DNA of 35,394 nt, from positions 1 to 35,394 of the forward strand of contig JBFLYA010000012.1 of assembly GCA_040757115.1 (NCBI GenBank). Reading direction: 5' to 3'. The notes beneath the pieces are model-generated. The model did not search any database and was not told the origin of the DNA. It saw only the letters and a list, made by a program, of their open reading frames with translations. Each line of letters opens with the position of its first letter. The stretch's first letter is position 1. The translations under genes were made by a program, and so were the position numbers. Positions 14,125 to 24,892 of the stretch are shown piece after piece. The stretch is from a bacterium. GTDB taxonomy: Bacteria > UBA9089 > CG2-30-40-21 > SBAY01.

Positions 14125-14136
14125 GGGGAAACAGGG

Positions 14137-14514
14137 ATGAGTAGAATTGTAAAGAAAATCGAAATTGAAGGGAAAGAAGTTATGGCACTGTTTGATACTG
14201 GTGCAATGCATACTTATGTCTGCAATGAAATTGTGGGTAGTGCCCCGACAATAATTATCCCGGAGCCGTATAAGGTTGCATTTGATGGGAGAATAATTGA
14301 AGTCAAAAAACTCTGTCTTTTATGGGGTAAAATTGAAGGCAGAGGATTAGATATGGAGGCAGTGCCGATAGATGACATCGGGAGAATAAATGGAAATAAG
14401 ATAGATGTGGTCATTGGCGCATTAACTATGGAAAAGTGGGAAATAATCCCTAATCCAAAAGATGGAACATTAGATTTAACAGGACTCAAACGACGTGAAT
14501 TTATTGAGTTTTGA
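14137..14514 (+). CDS. Retropepsin-like aspartic protease, single domain
   Basis: 125 residues. The motif A-L-F-D-T-G-A near residue 17-23 is the catalytic D-T/S-G-A of retroviral-type aspartic proteases. Near the C-terminus [12 protein letters not shown] matches the second conserved segment (hydrophobic-hydrophobic-G-x-x) followed by I-I-P-N-P and G-T-L-D-L. One catalytic aspartate per chain means it would act as a homodimer. There is no signal peptide. It lies between rplJ and rplL, an atypical place, behind a chain of hairpin repeats whose last half-unit provides its leader. The substrate is unknown. It may have been carried in with the repeats. Confidence 0.75.
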   Translation: MSRIVKKIEIEGKEVMALFDTGAMHTYVCNEIVGSAPTIIIPEPYKVAFDGRIIEVKKLCLLWGKIEGRGLDMEAVPIDDIGRINGNKIDVVIGALTMEKWEIIPNPKDGTLDLTGLKRREFIEF

Positions 14515-14588
14515 AAAGTAATAATTGGGCTATGGTAACTAATTACTATTCACCAATTACCAGTTACCAAAATATAGGAGGTGAAAAA

Positions 14589-14978
14589 ATGGCAACTGCT
14601 ATTAAAAGCAAAGAGGAGATTATTGATGCTATCTCTAATATGACAGTTCTGGAACTCTCAGAATTAGTTAAGGAATTAGAGAATAAATTTGGGGTATCTG
14701 CGGCAATTCCTATGGCTATGGGACCAACGGTAACACAAGCCGTCCCAGAAGCAGAAAAGGAAGAAAAAACTGAGTTTGATGTTGTTTTAGCCAGTTTTGG
14801 TGAGAATAAAATCCAGGTGATAAAAGAAATTAGAACTATTACCTCTTTAGGATTAAAAGAAGCTAAAGAATTAGTAGAAGGCGCTCCACAGCCAGTGAAA
14901 AAAGGTATTCCAAAAGAAGAGGCTGAAGAAATCAAGAAAAAATTAGAAGCCGCAGGAGCGAAGGTAGAGATTAAGTAA
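14589..14978 (+). CDS. rplL: 50S ribosomal protein L7/L12
   Basis: 129 residues from ATG 14589, preceded by the strong AGGAGGTG (14577-14584). The N-terminal dimerisation part ([15 protein letters not shown]) is followed by an alanine/glutamate hinge (about 41-60) and the globular C-terminal domain with [20 protein letters not shown] and [20 protein letters not shown], which binds elongation factors. The end AAGAKVEIK is canonical. The frame is open upstream through word repeats, but nothing supports an earlier start. A 13-bp inverted repeat follows before rpoB. Confidence 0.97.
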   Translation: MATAIKSKEEIIDAISNMTVLELSELVKELENKFGVSAAIPMAMGPTVTQAVPEAEKEEKTEFDVVLASFGENKIQVIKEIRTITSLGLKEAKELVEGAPQPVKKGIPKEEAEEIKKKLEAAGAKVEIK

Positions 14979-14985
14979 CAGAAAA

Positions 14986-15058
14986 CAGAGGACAGAAGTC
15001 AGAGCTCAGGTATTTAAGGTATTCCCTATTATATCTGTTATCTGTCTTCTGTCCTCTG
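14986..15058. repeat. Inverted repeat of word DNA between rplL and rpoB
   Basis: CAGAGGACAGAAG (14986-14998) is perfectly inverted at 15046-15058. The arms are the same GTCAGAG/ACAGAAG words seen at 2613-2630, 4741-4770 and 24845-24870. The hairpin lies between rplL and rpoB where attenuation often adjusts polymerase synthesis; whether it functions so is unknown. There is no T-run. Confidence 0.6.
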
Positions 15059-15125
15059 AATTTAACTTCTAATTACGGTTATCTGTCCTCTAATTTCTAA
15101 TTTCTGATAAAAGAGGTGAGATTAT

Positions 15126-18100
15126 ATGCTTAAGCAAGAACGGGTTTCTTTTGGAAAAATAAAAGAGGTCATAGATGTCCCATCATTAATTGCTATTCAA
15201 AAGGATTCTTTTGAATGGTTTTTGCAAAAGGATGTGCCTCCAGAGCAAAGGAAACCTCAGGGATTACAAAAGGTATTTTTAGAGACTTTTCCCATTATAG
15301 ATTTTAATGAAAAAGTAGTCTTAGAATTCGTTGACTATAGTCTTGGTGAACCAAAATATGCGGAGGAAGAATGTCGAGATAGAGATATAACTTATGGAGT
15401 TCCATTACGAGTCCGATTACGATTAATCTGTCGTGAGACAGGTGTCATTCAGGAACAAGAAATCTTTATGCGAGATATTCCTTTAATGACCGAACGGGGA
15501 ACATTTATTATTAATGGGGCTGAACGCGTCATTGTCAGCCAGATGCACCGTTCTCCAGGGGTTTATTTTGACTATGACCCATCAACTCGATTATACTCAT
15601 CCAGGGTTATCCCTTATCGAGGGGCATGGTTAGAATTTGAATTAGACACTAATAATATTCTCTTTGCAAGATTAGGACGCAAAAGAAAAATCATTGCAAC
15701 TACCTTTATTCGAGCCATTGGTTATTCTACTATCGAAGATATACTAAATCTTTTTTTCCCGGATCAAATTCGAATAGATAAAGTGAACGAAAATTTAGTT
15801 GGACTTCGATTAGCCCAGCAAGTAATAAATAAAGAAGAGAACGAAGTATATCGTCCAGGGATGAAGATTACCAATACGCTCTTGAATATTTTAAAGAAAC
15901 AACGGATTAAAAAGATAAAGATATTAGATGTGGAGAGTTCATTTATATTAAATACATTAGAACGAGATGATACCAATTCTACGGATGAAGCCCTGATTAA
16001 GATTCATAACCTGATGCGTATCGGGGAACCACCTAATATTGAAAATGCTCAACAGACCTTTTACCGATACTTCTTTGATCCACTTCGCTATGATTTATCC
16101 GAGATAGGTCGGTATAAAATTAATCAAAAATTGGGACTGTCAATTTCAGAAGAAGTCACAACATTGACTAAAGAAGATATAGTAGAGACGGTCAAATATA
16201 TGATTAAATTGATTAAAAAACAAGGGGAAATAGACGATATTGACCATCTTGGGAATCGGCGTGTCAGGTCTGTTGGAGAATTACTACAAAATCAATTACG
16301 GATAGGGATGTCAAGATTAGAACGAAGTATCCGTGAACGGATGGCAATCCAGGATATAATGACAATGAAACCACATACCGTCATTAATATCAAACCAGTT
16401 ACCGCCGCAATCAATGAATTTTTTGGCTCAAGCCAGCTCTCTCAATTTATGGACCAAACAAATCCCTTAGCCGAATTAACTCATAAACGAAGATTATCTG
16501 CTTTAGGTCAGGGTGGGTTATCTAAAGAAAGAGCAGGGTTTGAGGTTCGTGATGTCCATTACTCTCACTACGGGAGAATATGTCCAATCGAAACGCCTGA
16601 AGGACCTAATATTGGACTAATTGTATCTCTATGCGTTTATGGAAGAGTAAATAGATTAGGTTTTATTGAAACTCCCTATCGGAAAGTCTTAGACAGCAAA
16701 GTTACTAATCAAATTGAATATCTAACTGCGGATAAAGAACAAAAACATAATATTGCTCAGGCAAGTAGTAAAATAGGGAAAAATGGTGAGTTTATAGAGG
16801 AGGCAGTTGCGGCAAGGTTTCGAGACGATTTTCCATTAGTTACTCATGATAAAGTGGATTATATGGATGCCTCTTTAAAACAGATTATTAGTGTTGGAAC
16901 AGCATTAATTCCTTTCCTGGAACATGATGATGCCAATCGTGCTTTGATGGGGTCTAATATGCAGCGCCAGGCAGTCCCATTACTCGTTAGTGAATCTCCT
17001 TTAGTTGGCACAGGCATAGAACAATATATTGCCAGAGATTCCGGCATCGTGATTATCGCCCCTGTTGATGGCATAATAACTCGGGCGACGGCAAGTGAGA
17101 TTGTATTAAAAGGTAAGGATAAGAAAGAATATTCTTATAACTTATTGAATTTTAAAAGGTCTAATCAGGCAACCTGTATTCATCAAAAACCTATTGTTAA
17201 AAAGGGAGAACAAATCTCAAAAGGTCAACCTTTAACTGAAGGCACGGCGACTGACAATGGCGAACTGGCATTAGGAAGAAATGTCCTGGTGGCATTTATG
17301 CCCTGGGAAGGATATAATTTTGAAGATGCCATCCCTATTTCCGAAAGGTTAGTTAAAGAAGATATTTTTACTTCAATTCATATTGAAAGATATGAAATAG
17401 AGGCAAGGGATACTCAACTTGGCCCAGAGCAAATTACCGCCGATATTCCTAATCTGGGCGCTGAAGCACTGAAAAATCTTGATGACCGCGGCATTATTAG
17501 AATTGGTGCCATGGTTAAATCAGGCGATATATTAGTTGGTAAGGTTACTCCAAAAGGGGAGACAGAACTTTCTCCAGAATATAAATTACTTCATTCTATA
17601 TTTGGTGAAAAGGTCCGCGAAGTTCGGGATACCTCACTTCATCATCCTTATGGAAGTGAGGGAATAGTCCTTGATGTTAAGTATTTCGCCACCAGGCAGG
17701 GCGATGACCTTCCACCTGGCGTGGAAGAATTAGTTAAAGTCTATGTGGCAACTAAACGAAAGATTATGGTTGGTGATAAAGTTGCCGGCAGACATGGAAA
17801 TAAAGGTGTTATCGCTAAAATCTTACCTGAAGCAGATATGCCTTTTCTTGAAGATGGCACACCAGTAGATATGGTTTTGAATCCTTTGTCAGTTCCTTCA
17901 AGAATGAATATCGGCCAGATATTAGAAACTCATCTTGGCTGGGCCGCTCATAAATTAGGAATTAAAACTACCTCCCCGGTATTTGATGGAGCAACTGAAG
18001 AAGAAATCAAAGACTATCTTAAAAAAGCAAACTTACCTGAAGATGGCAAGGCTTACCTTTATGATGGAAAAACAGGAAAAAGATTTAAGGATAAAATTAC

Positions 18101-18548
18101 GGTTGGCTATATTTACATGATGAAATTAATTCATTTAGTAGAGGATAAAATTCATGCTCGCTCTATTGGTCCTTATTCATTAGTCACACAACAACCACTG
18201 GGTGGTAAGGCTCAATTTGGTGGACAACGACTTGGTGAAATGGAGGTCTGGGCATTAGAGGCTTATGGTGCCTCGCATCTGCTCCAGGAATTTTTAACTG
18301 TAAAATCAGATGATATTATTGGTCGGGCAAAGGTATATGAAGCAATTGTTAAAGGCGAAAATGCCGCAGGACCCGGCGTGCCTGAATCTTTTAATGTCCT
18401 ATTCCACGAACTTCAAGGATTAGCCTTAGATGTTAAGGTCTTAGATGAAAAAGGGAAACCTATCGATGTTAAAAAACTCAACGAAGGCCGACGCACACCA
18501 CCAGTCACTATGAAATCTCAAGAACATTTGATAAAACCTATGTTTTAA
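15126..18548 (+). CDS. rpoB: DNA-directed RNA polymerase subunit beta
   Basis: 1140 residues with AGAGGTGAG upstream of the ATG. The start [13 protein letters not shown] is followed by the fork-loop/rifampicin pocket [20 protein letters not shown] and [10 protein letters not shown], in which the positions equivalent to E. coli Q513, D516, H526, R529 and S531 are wild type. Other conserved blocks are [59 protein letters not shown] and [20 protein letters not shown]. The size is that of a beta subunit without large lineage insertions. It forms the catalytic core with RpoC. Confidence 0.98.
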   Translation: MLKQERVSFGKIKEVIDVPSLIAIQKDSFEWFLQKDVPPEQRKPQGLQKVFLETFPIIDFNEKVVLEFVDYSLGEPKYAEEECRDRDITYGVPLRVRLRLICRETGVIQEQEIFMRDIPLMTERGTFIINGAERVIVSQMHRSPGVYFDYDPSTRLYSSRVIPYRGAWLEFELDTNNILFARLGRKRKIIATTFIRAIGYSTIEDILNLFFPDQIRIDKVNENLVGLRLAQQVINKEENEVYRPGMKITNTLLNILKKQRIKKIKILDVESSFILNTLERDDTNSTDEALIKIHNLMRIGEPPNIENAQQTFYRYFFDPLRYDLSEIGRYKINQKLGLSISEEVTTLTKEDIVETVKYMIKLIKKQGEIDDIDHLGNRRVRSVGELLQNQLRIGMSRLERSIRERMAIQDIMTMKPHTVINIKPVTAAINEFFGSSQLSQFMDQTNPLAELTHKRRLSALGQGGLSKERAGFEVRDVHYSHYGRICPIETPEGPNIGLIVSLCVYGRVNRLGFIETPYRKVLDSKVTNQIEYLTADKEQKHNIAQASSKIGKNGEFIEEAVAARFRDDFPLVTHDKVDYMDASLKQIISVGTALIPFLEHDDANRALMGSNMQRQAVPLLVSESPLVGTGIEQYIARDSGIVIIAPVDGIITRATASEIVLKGKDKKEYSYNLLNFKRSNQATCIHQKPIVKKGEQISKGQPLTEGTATDNGELALGRNVLVAFMPWEGYNFEDAIPISERLVKEDIFTSIHIERYEIEARDTQLGPEQITADIPNLGAEALKNLDDRGIIRIGAMVKSGDILVGKVTPKGETELSPEYKLLHSIFGEKVREVRDTSLHHPYGSEGIVLDVKYFATRQGDDLPPGVEELVKVYVATKRKIMVGDKVAGRHGNKGVIAKILPEADMPFLEDGTPVDMVLNPLSVPSRMNIGQILETHLGWAAHKLGIKTTSPVFDGATEEEIKDYLKKANLPEDGKAYLYDGKTGKRFKDKITVGYIYMMKLIHLVEDKIHARSIGPYSLVTQQPLGGKAQFGGQRLGEMEVWALEAYGASHLLQEFLTVKSDDIIGRAKVYEAIVKGENAAGPGVPESFNVLFHELQGLALDVKVLDEKGKPIDVKKLNEGRRTPPVTMKSQEHLIKPMF

Positions 18549-18616
18549 ATTGGTAATGGGTAACGGTTGAATGGTAGATGATAACTGGTAACCATTTAAC
18601 CAATTACTATTCACCA

Positions 18617-18990
18617 TAGGGTTCTGCAAAATAGGATTTGGGGGAGACAATAAATAAATATTAAATATCAAATATTAAATATCAAAATGCAAAATTACAA
18701 ATCAAATTTCAAATTGGTAATATCTTTGCTTCAAGTATTTTAACGCTGAAAGGAAAGAGATAATTTTACTGAACTGTGGCAAAGATAGTTGATAGTTTAT
18801 AGTTGATAGTTTATAGTTGATAGTAGATAGTTGAAGGACTATAGACTATAAACTATAAACCATAAACTATAAACTATACACTATAAACTATAAACGAGTT
18901 TTGCATTTTGCTCTTTGGAGGAAATTGATAAAAATAGAGGTTTTAAATACCCGCTTAAAAACTACAGTTTCCTAGTTTTGCAGAACCCTA
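18617..18990. repeat. Large nested palindromic element between rpoB and rpoC
   Basis: TAGGGTTCTGCAAAA (18617-18631) is inverted exactly at 18976-18990. Inside are AAATATT/AAATATC heptamers (18655-18685), ATAGTTG/ATAGTTT heptamers (18787-18830) and their inverse ACTATAA heptamers (18840-18895), which can pair as a long AT-rich hairpin. The outer flanks (18555-18616) carry GGTAACT/ACCAATT words that also pair with each other. No gene lies in 18549-19020. The element sits inside the usually tight rpoB-rpoC junction, so any transcript joining the two genes must read through it. Confidence 0.75.
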
Positions 18991-19020
18991 ACCATTCACC
19001 AAAAAGAGGAGGGATTTATC

Positions 19021-22000
19021 GTGAATAAAGAAGTAATGCAAGAACCAAAACAAACTTTTGAGTCTCTGTTTTCAACAATTGATATGACTAACTTTGCCGC
19101 TATTAGTATAGGACTTGCCTCACCAGAAATAATTAAAAGTTGGTCTTATGATAAGGTAAAGAAACCCGAAACAATAAATTATAGAACCTTTAGACCAGAA
19201 CGAGATGGCCTATTCTGTGAGCGGATATTTGGTCCAAATAAAGACTTTGAATGCTTCTGCGGTAAGTATAAAAGTATGCGGTATAAAGGGGTTATTTGTG
19301 ATAGATGTGGTGTAGAAGTAACATATTCTGAGGTTCGAAGACAACGAATGGGACATATCGAATTAGTTACCCCGGTATCTCATATCTGGTATTTTAAGCG
19401 AGTCCCATCTCCAATGGCAGTTGTATTGGATATTACTGTTAGAGACCTTGAACGAGTCCTGTATTACGAGGGATATATTGTGCTTGACCCGGGTAATGAT
19501 GTACCTCTTAAAAAGAAAGATGTTATTAATGAAGACGAATATAGAACCTTCAAAGAGAAATATGGCGGGAATTTTGAAGTAGGTATGGGGGCGGAGGCAA
19601 TTAAAAAATTGTTGAAAGAGATTAATCTTAAAGAAGAAGTAGAAAACCTGCGATTAGAAATGGAAGGAGACTACTCTTATCAAAAACGCCGCAAAATCGT
19701 CCGACGACTTGAAATATTAGAATCTTTCTTGCGAAGTGGAAATAAACCTGAATGGATGATTTTAGATATTATCCCGGTTATCCCACCTGAATTACGACCT
19801 ATGGTACAATTAGATGGTGGTCGATTCGCTACATCTGATTTAAATGACCTGTATCGTCGGGTAATAAATCGCAACAACCGATTAGAACGACTCATCGCCT
19901 TAAAAGCTCCAGAGATAATTATTCGCAATGAAAAAAGAATGATGCAGGAATCGGTTGATGCCTTATTTGATAATGGCAGAAGAGGCAGACCTGTAGCCGG
20001 CACTGGAAATAGACCACTAAAATCTTTATCAGATATGCTCAAAGGTAAACAGGGTAGATTCCGTCAAAATCTATTAGGAAAACGAGTAGATTATTCAGGT
20101 CGCTCGGTCATTGTCGTTGACCCAACATTTAAACTATTTCAATGTGGCTTACCTAAAAGAATGGCTTTAGAATTGTTTAAACCTTTTATTATGCGGAAAT
20201 TAGTCGCAGATAATTTAGCCCATAATATTAAAAGTGCTAAACGCATGATAGAACGAGAAAATCCTGAAGTCTGGGATGTTTTAGAAGAAGTTATCTCACA
20301 ACATCCGGTCCTTCTAAATCGTGCCCCAACTTTGCACCGTGCGGGAATCCAGGCGTTTATACCTGTCTTAATCGAAGGAGATGCAATTAAAATCCATCCT
20401 TTAGTTTGTCCAGCATTTAATGCTGATTTCGATGGAGACCAGATGGCTGTCCATGTTCCTTTATCAATTGAATCTCAAATAGAAAGCCAGATATTAATGC
20501 TTTCCGCTTATAACTTATTATCCCCGGCTAACGGAAGACCTTTAGTTGCACCTACTCAAGATATAGTCCTGGGATTGTGTTATCTAACTAAAGAAAGACC
20601 AGATGATTTAGGACAGGATAAAAAACTCACTAATATTCACGAGGCTTTAATGGCTTATGAAGAAGGAATAATAAGTTTAAATGCCAGGATTTGGATTTGT
20701 ATTAATGGTAAAAACTTACAGACGACTATTGGACGCATCATATTCAATGAATGCTTACCTGAAGAACTTCAATTTATTAATGAAAAGGTGGATAAGAAAA
20801 AGATAGGTCAAATAGTCGCTGAGGCATACCGTAAATGTGGAATGAGCAAAACCGTTGATTTACTGGATAAGGTGAAACAACTTGGATTCAAATACGCCAC
20901 GGAGTATGGAGTATCTATTGGCATAGATGATATTAAAGTCCCACCTCAAAAACCAGAGTTATTAAAACAAAGTTATAAAGAGATAGAAAAGATTTCACAA
21001 CAATATCATCAAGGAATTATTACGGATGAAGAAAGATATAATAAAATAGTGGATTTATGGACATATATCGGTGATGAAATATCTAAGGTAATGTTTGAGG
21101 GAATGGGCAATGATAAAAATGGGTTTAATCCTATTTATATGATGGTTGACTCTGGGGCAAGAGGCAGTAAACAGCAAGTTAGACAATTAGCCGGAATGAG
21201 AGGACTTATGGCTAAACCCTCCGGAGAAATCATAGAATTACCTATTATTGCTAATTTTAGAGAGGGACTTACTGTCTTAGAATACTTCATTTCAACTCAC
21301 GGCGCCAGAAAAGGTTTGGCTGATACCGCCTTAAAAACCGCTGATGCTGGTTATTTAACGCGTCGATTAGTTGATGTTTCTCAAGATGTTATTATTACTG
21401 CTGATGATTGTGGCACGATTAATGGGATGATAGTTGAGGCAATAAAAGAAGGTGATGAAGTTATCGAACCATTAGGTGACCGTATCCTCGGCAGAGTCTC
21501 TTTGGATGATGTCGTGAACCCGATGACAGGTGAAGTTATTATCAAGGCTAATGAGGAGATAAATGAAGAAAATGCTCAGGCTATTGAAGATGTAGAAATT
21601 GACCGCATCAGAATTCGCACCGTTCTTACCTGTGAGACACAAAGAGGGGTATGTGCTAAATGTTATGGCCGAAATTTAGCTACCGGGAAATTAATAGATA
21701 TAGGCGAACCGGTGGGAATTGTTGCCGCACAATCTGTCGGAGAACCAGGAACACAATTGACAATGAGAACCTTCCATATCGGTGGAACCGCATATCGACA
21801 GGTAGAAGAAAGAGAAATTAGATTGCCTTATGAAGTTGAAATCGTCGAACTACCGAAAAGATTGATATATTTAGAAGATGGAAGTATGGTTGCGGCCAGA
21901 GCAGGCGAACTCGTGCTACGAAAGGTGCTAAAAGAATATAAATTATCTCCAACTACAAAATTTACTGTTTTTGATGGTTTGTGGGTAAATGCCGGAGATA

Positions 22001-23247
22001 AAATAGCTCAAGTTGAAGAAAATGAAATAATCACAGAGATGGCGGGAATAGTTCGGATAGAACCTGAAAAAAGGATTTTGATTGAGGCTAAAGACCGTAA
22101 TATACCGATTAAAACAGGTGGAAAATTATTTGTTAAAACAGGGGATATTGTTCCGGCTAACAAGTTAATTGCTGAATTTGACCCATATCATGAACCAATA
22201 TTAACTGAAGTAGAAGGAACAGTGCAGTTTAATGATATTATTAAAGAAAGAACGCTCCGCGAAGAACTTGATGAAAATACAGGTTTGTTTAGAAGGGTAA
22301 TTATCGAAGACCGTGAAGGAACACTCCAACCTCGAATATGTATTCTCCGTGAAAATCAACCAACTATCAACTATTTTATTCCCAATGGCGCCAGAATAGC
22401 GGTAAATGATGGAGATAAAATTACTGCAGGGATGGTTATCGCTAAATTCCCACAAGAATTAATTAGAACTAAAGACATTACGGGTGGGTTGCCACGAGTC
22501 GCAGAGTTATTTGAGGCTCGAAGACCAAAAGAACCAGCATTAGTTACGGAAATTGATGGTGTGGTAAAATTTAAAGGGCTTAAAGAAAATAAACGAATTA
22601 TTGTTATTGAGAATGAGTCAACCGGGGAAACAAAAGAATACGAAGTCTCACTGGGTAAACATTTGAAGGTTCATGAATATGATGTCGTCTCAGCTGGAGA
22701 CCAATTAACCGAAGGACCAACAGACCCCCATGACATATTGAAAATAAAGGGTGAACGGAAATTACAAGAATACTTAGTTAACGAAATTCAAGAAGTCTAT
22801 CGCCTACAAGGGGTAAATATTAACGATAAACATATTGAGGTGATTATCCGCCAGATGCTGCGTAAATTAGAAGTAACAGATGTAGGTGATACAACATTTT
22901 TATTAGGTGAGCAAGTAGATAAATTCAAATTTGCTCAAATAAATGAAACAATACTCGCTAAAGGGAAAAAGCCAGCACAGGCGAGACCTATTTTACTCGG
23001 TATCACTAAAGCCTCTTTATCTACGGATAGTTTTATCTCTGCCGCATCCTTCCAGGAAACAACAAAAGTTCTCACCGAATCGGCTATTCAGGGTAGAATA
23101 GACCACTTACGGGGATTAAAGGAAAATGTAGTCATCGGACGACTTATCCCCGCAGGCACAGGAGTCCCTAAATATCACAAGATAGAAGTTGCTGTCCCTG
23201 CCCCAGTTCAAGAAGAAGAAATGGGGAACTATTCAGCCACTGATTAA
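19021..23247 (+). CDS. rpoC: DNA-directed RNA polymerase subunit beta'
   Basis: 1408 residues from a GTG with GGAGGGA upstream. The N-terminal zinc ribbon is present (C-F-C-G-K-Y-K near residue 79, then V-I-C-D-R-C-G-V-E). The catalytic metal-binding motif is in [20 protein letters not shown]. The bridge helix/trigger loop regions include [20 protein letters not shown] and [19 protein letters not shown], and the second zinc site is [11 protein letters not shown]. The last residues G-N-Y-S-A-T-D are encoded by the start of a 9-bp word repeat (GATTAACACG / GATTAGCACG), so the natural C-terminus was probably altered by repeat insertion. All catalytic parts are intact. Confidence 0.98.
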   Translation: MNKEVMQEPKQTFESLFSTIDMTNFAAISIGLASPEIIKSWSYDKVKKPETINYRTFRPERDGLFCERIFGPNKDFECFCGKYKSMRYKGVICDRCGVEVTYSEVRRQRMGHIELVTPVSHIWYFKRVPSPMAVVLDITVRDLERVLYYEGYIVLDPGNDVPLKKKDVINEDEYRTFKEKYGGNFEVGMGAEAIKKLLKEINLKEEVENLRLEMEGDYSYQKRRKIVRRLEILESFLRSGNKPEWMILDIIPVIPPELRPMVQLDGGRFATSDLNDLYRRVINRNNRLERLIALKAPEIIIRNEKRMMQESVDALFDNGRRGRPVAGTGNRPLKSLSDMLKGKQGRFRQNLLGKRVDYSGRSVIVVDPTFKLFQCGLPKRMALELFKPFIMRKLVADNLAHNIKSAKRMIERENPEVWDVLEEVISQHPVLLNRAPTLHRAGIQAFIPVLIEGDAIKIHPLVCPAFNADFDGDQMAVHVPLSIESQIESQILMLSAYNLLSPANGRPLVAPTQDIVLGLCYLTKERPDDLGQDKKLTNIHEALMAYEEGIISLNARIWICINGKNLQTTIGRIIFNECLPEELQFINEKVDKKKIGQIVAEAYRKCGMSKTVDLLDKVKQLGFKYATEYGVSIGIDDIKVPPQKPELLKQSYKEIEKISQQYHQGIITDEERYNKIVDLWTYIGDEISKVMFEGMGNDKNGFNPIYMMVDSGARGSKQQVRQLAGMRGLMAKPSGEIIELPIIANFREGLTVLEYFISTHGARKGLADTALKTADAGYLTRRLVDVSQDVIITADDCGTINGMIVEAIKEGDEVIEPLGDRILGRVSLDDVVNPMTGEVIIKANEEINEENAQAIEDVEIDRIRIRTVLTCETQRGVCAKCYGRNLATGKLIDIGEPVGIVAAQSVGEPGTQLTMRTFHIGGTAYRQVEEREIRLPYEVEIVELPKRLIYLEDGSMVAARAGELVLRKVLKEYKLSPTTKFTVFDGLWVNAGDKIAQVEENEIITEMAGIVRIEPEKRILIEAKDRNIPIKTGGKLFVKTGDIVPANKLIAEFDPYHEPILTEVEGTVQFNDIIKERTLREELDENTGLFRRVIIEDREGTLQPRICILRENQPTINYFIPNGARIAVNDGDKITAGMVIAKFPQELIRTKDITGGLPRVAELFEARRPKEPALVTEIDGVVKFKGLKENKRIIVIENESTGETKEYEVSLGKHLKVHEYDVVSAGDQLTEGPTDPHDILKIKGERKLQEYLVNEIQEVYRLQGVNINDKHIEVIIRQMLRKLEVTDVGDTTFLLGEQVDKFKFAQINETILAKGKKPAQARPILLGITKASLSTDSFISAASFQETTKVLTESAIQGRIDHLRGLKENVVIGRLIPAGTGVPKYHKIEVAVPAPVQEEEMGNYSATD

Positions 23248-23884
23248 CACGGATTAGCACGGATAAATACAGAGGTCAGAGGAGAGATGAGAAAGGGGGA
23301 AACGGAGAAGGAAAGGAGACACGAGGCACTATAGCAGTTATTAGTCAAAACTTTACTCAGAGTGGATAAGTAAAAAAAATCCCAAATCCCAAGCACCAAA
23401 TCTCAAATAAACACCAAATTCCGCATACCAAAAAGCGAATTATATCAATTCTATAAAGTTTTTGCCTCTTTGTCAACACGAATGCACACGAATAAGAAGC
23501 AAATATTCCCCCTTAATAAAGGGGGTTAGGGGGTTGTTGACCTATAGGCGTTAAGATATAAGGCTTATTAAAGAGGTAGAAATTAACTAAAATTGATATT
23601 AGAGATTAGTGAATTAGAGATTAGATTTTACTAATTCGCTAATTCGCTTAATTCACTAATTCACTAAATGGAATTTGGAATTTGTGATTTGGAATTTCAT
23701 AGCCATATCTATGTCAAATTTCGATTAATAAGTGCTATATATGAAATTGGCAAATATCAAGGTTGGTCTATTGATAAATTTCAATGTGGAAAGATTGAAA
23801 AAAGGCATAAAGAGATTTGTTCTGTCCAATCTTCGTGTCCTTCGTGCTCTTCGTGGTGAATAGTTACGTTTAAGACAAAAATGA
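23248..23884. repeat. Gene-free region of word repeats after rpoC
   Basis: No convincing gene is present. AAATCCC/AAATCCC and ACCAAATTCC words (23378-23423) are inverted at 23665-23700 (GGAATTT heptamers). Within that pair lie CACGAATGCACACGAATAAG (near 23480), a CCCCCTTAATAAAGGGGG repeat with GGGGGTTGT (23509-23538) and CTAATTC/GATTAGA words (23595-23665). Past the pair, 23700-23820 is less repetitive and could be a gene remnant on the plus strand. It is followed by CACGAAG-type 9-bp words and GTGAATAGTTACG, a possible degenerate copy of the GTAACCGTTCAG end. rpoC and the minus-strand glycosyltransferases converge here. Confidence 0.6.
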
Positions 23885-24844
23885 TTAAAGACCTCCTGAC
23901 CTGCTGGCTGAAATTAATCCACTCACAAACCCTAAATTCCAATAGATAATAGTCATAACCAATAATCTGGTAAATTGTAATGTCTTTTTCATTGACTTTG
24001 TCTTTAGTAAAAACCAGAGACTAAAGGCCACAAAACACAAAAGACCAAAGACCAAAGGCCAATGACCAATGACCAATGACCACAGACTACTCAAGGCTAA
24101 TATCAGTAAAAAAAGTGGCTCATAGTGTATCAATCTAAAAACCCCATATTTTTTTACCAAAAATCCCTGTGCCCAGCCATAATTCTTCATCATTTGACAA
24201 AATTCCCGTAAATTGTCAGGTCGGTAGTGATAAACGATTGCCTGTGGATTATATTTTAGTTTATATTTTTTTAGTTTCTTTATGCGATAATCAAATTCTA
24301 CATCCTCACCAGGCCATAATCCTTCTAAAAATCCCCCCAGTTTATCAAATATTTCTTTTTTATACATGACATTACAACTGGGATTATGTTTAGTTTCTAT
24401 CATTGTTTTTTGGGCTTTAATATAATCAGTTACAAATCCAACTGTTTTTAAAAACCCCTGCACTATTTTCCCAAACTCACTTTCATCATCAGGTGATTGT
24501 TGGTCGCCTCCTACACCGACTACAGAATCTTCATCAAACCCTTTTAATAACTCCTTTAGCCATTCTGGGTGAACTATGCAATCTGCATCAGTAAAGGCAA
24601 GATAGTCTCCTTTTGCCTGTTTGATACCCAAATTCCTAGAACTGGCTGGACCAACGCCTGATGTTTTCATAGTCTGGATACCTTCATATGAGCTCAAGAT
24701 TTCTTGTGTTTTATCGGATGAATTATCATCTATGACGATGATTTCATAATTAGTGTAGTTTAGATTTTTTAAGGAATCTAAACATTTCTTAATCGTCTTT
24801 TCACCATTTTTGACTGGAATTATTATTGAAATAAATTGGTTCAT
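23885..24844 (-). CDS. Family 2 glycosyltransferase with C-terminal membrane segments
   Basis: 319 residues. The GT-A fold domain (about 1-225) opens M-N-Q-F-I-S-I-I-I-P-V-K-N-G-E and contains E-I-I-V-I-D-D-N-S-S-D, the DxD equivalent T-D-A-D-C near residue 98, and an ED pair in W-P-G-E-D-V-E-F-D-Y-R, all typical of GT2 enzymes using nucleotide-sugars. Two hydrophobic segments follow (about 240-280 and 295-315). The stretch SLVIGHWPLVFGLL in the first is encoded by tandem 7-bp words (24010-24092), so it was added or expanded from repeat DNA while the frame stayed open. It is the third gene of the radical SAM-GT4-GT2 operon; the 48-bp gap before it is also word DNA. Confidence 0.85.
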   Translation of the reverse strand: MNQFISIIIPVKNGEKTIKKCLDSLKNLNYTNYEIIVIDDNSSDKTQEILSSYEGIQTMKTSGVGPASSRNLGIKQAKGDYLAFTDADCIVHPEWLKELLKGFDEDSVVGVGGDQQSPDDESEFGKIVQGFLKTVGFVTDYIKAQKTMIETKHNPSCNVMYKKEIFDKLGGFLEGLWPGEDVEFDYRIKKLKKYKLKYNPQAIVYHYRPDNLREFCQMMKNYGWAQGFLVKKYGVFRLIHYEPLFLLILALSSLWSLVIGHWPLVFGLLCFVAFSLWFLLKTKSMKKTLQFTRLLVMTIIYWNLGFVSGLISASRSGGL

Positions 24845-24892
24845 TTTCGATTTTTGACTTCTGTCTTCTTATTTTCTCAACTGCTTAACTTC

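Noticed and set aside
14511-14588. Longer L7/L12 start
   Set aside because: The extension is encoded by ACCAATT/ACCAGTT words; ATG 14589 follows a perfect AGGAGGTG.
18655-18895. CRISPR-like tandem array between rpoB and rpoC
   Set aside because: The repeats are contiguous 7-bp words without unique spacers and form an inverted structure; no cas genes are present.
23668-23859. 63-codon plus-strand frame downstream of rpoC
   Set aside because: Begins and ends in word repeats, with no ribosome binding site. The middle (about 23700-23820) may be an old gene fragment but no family could be recognised with confidence.
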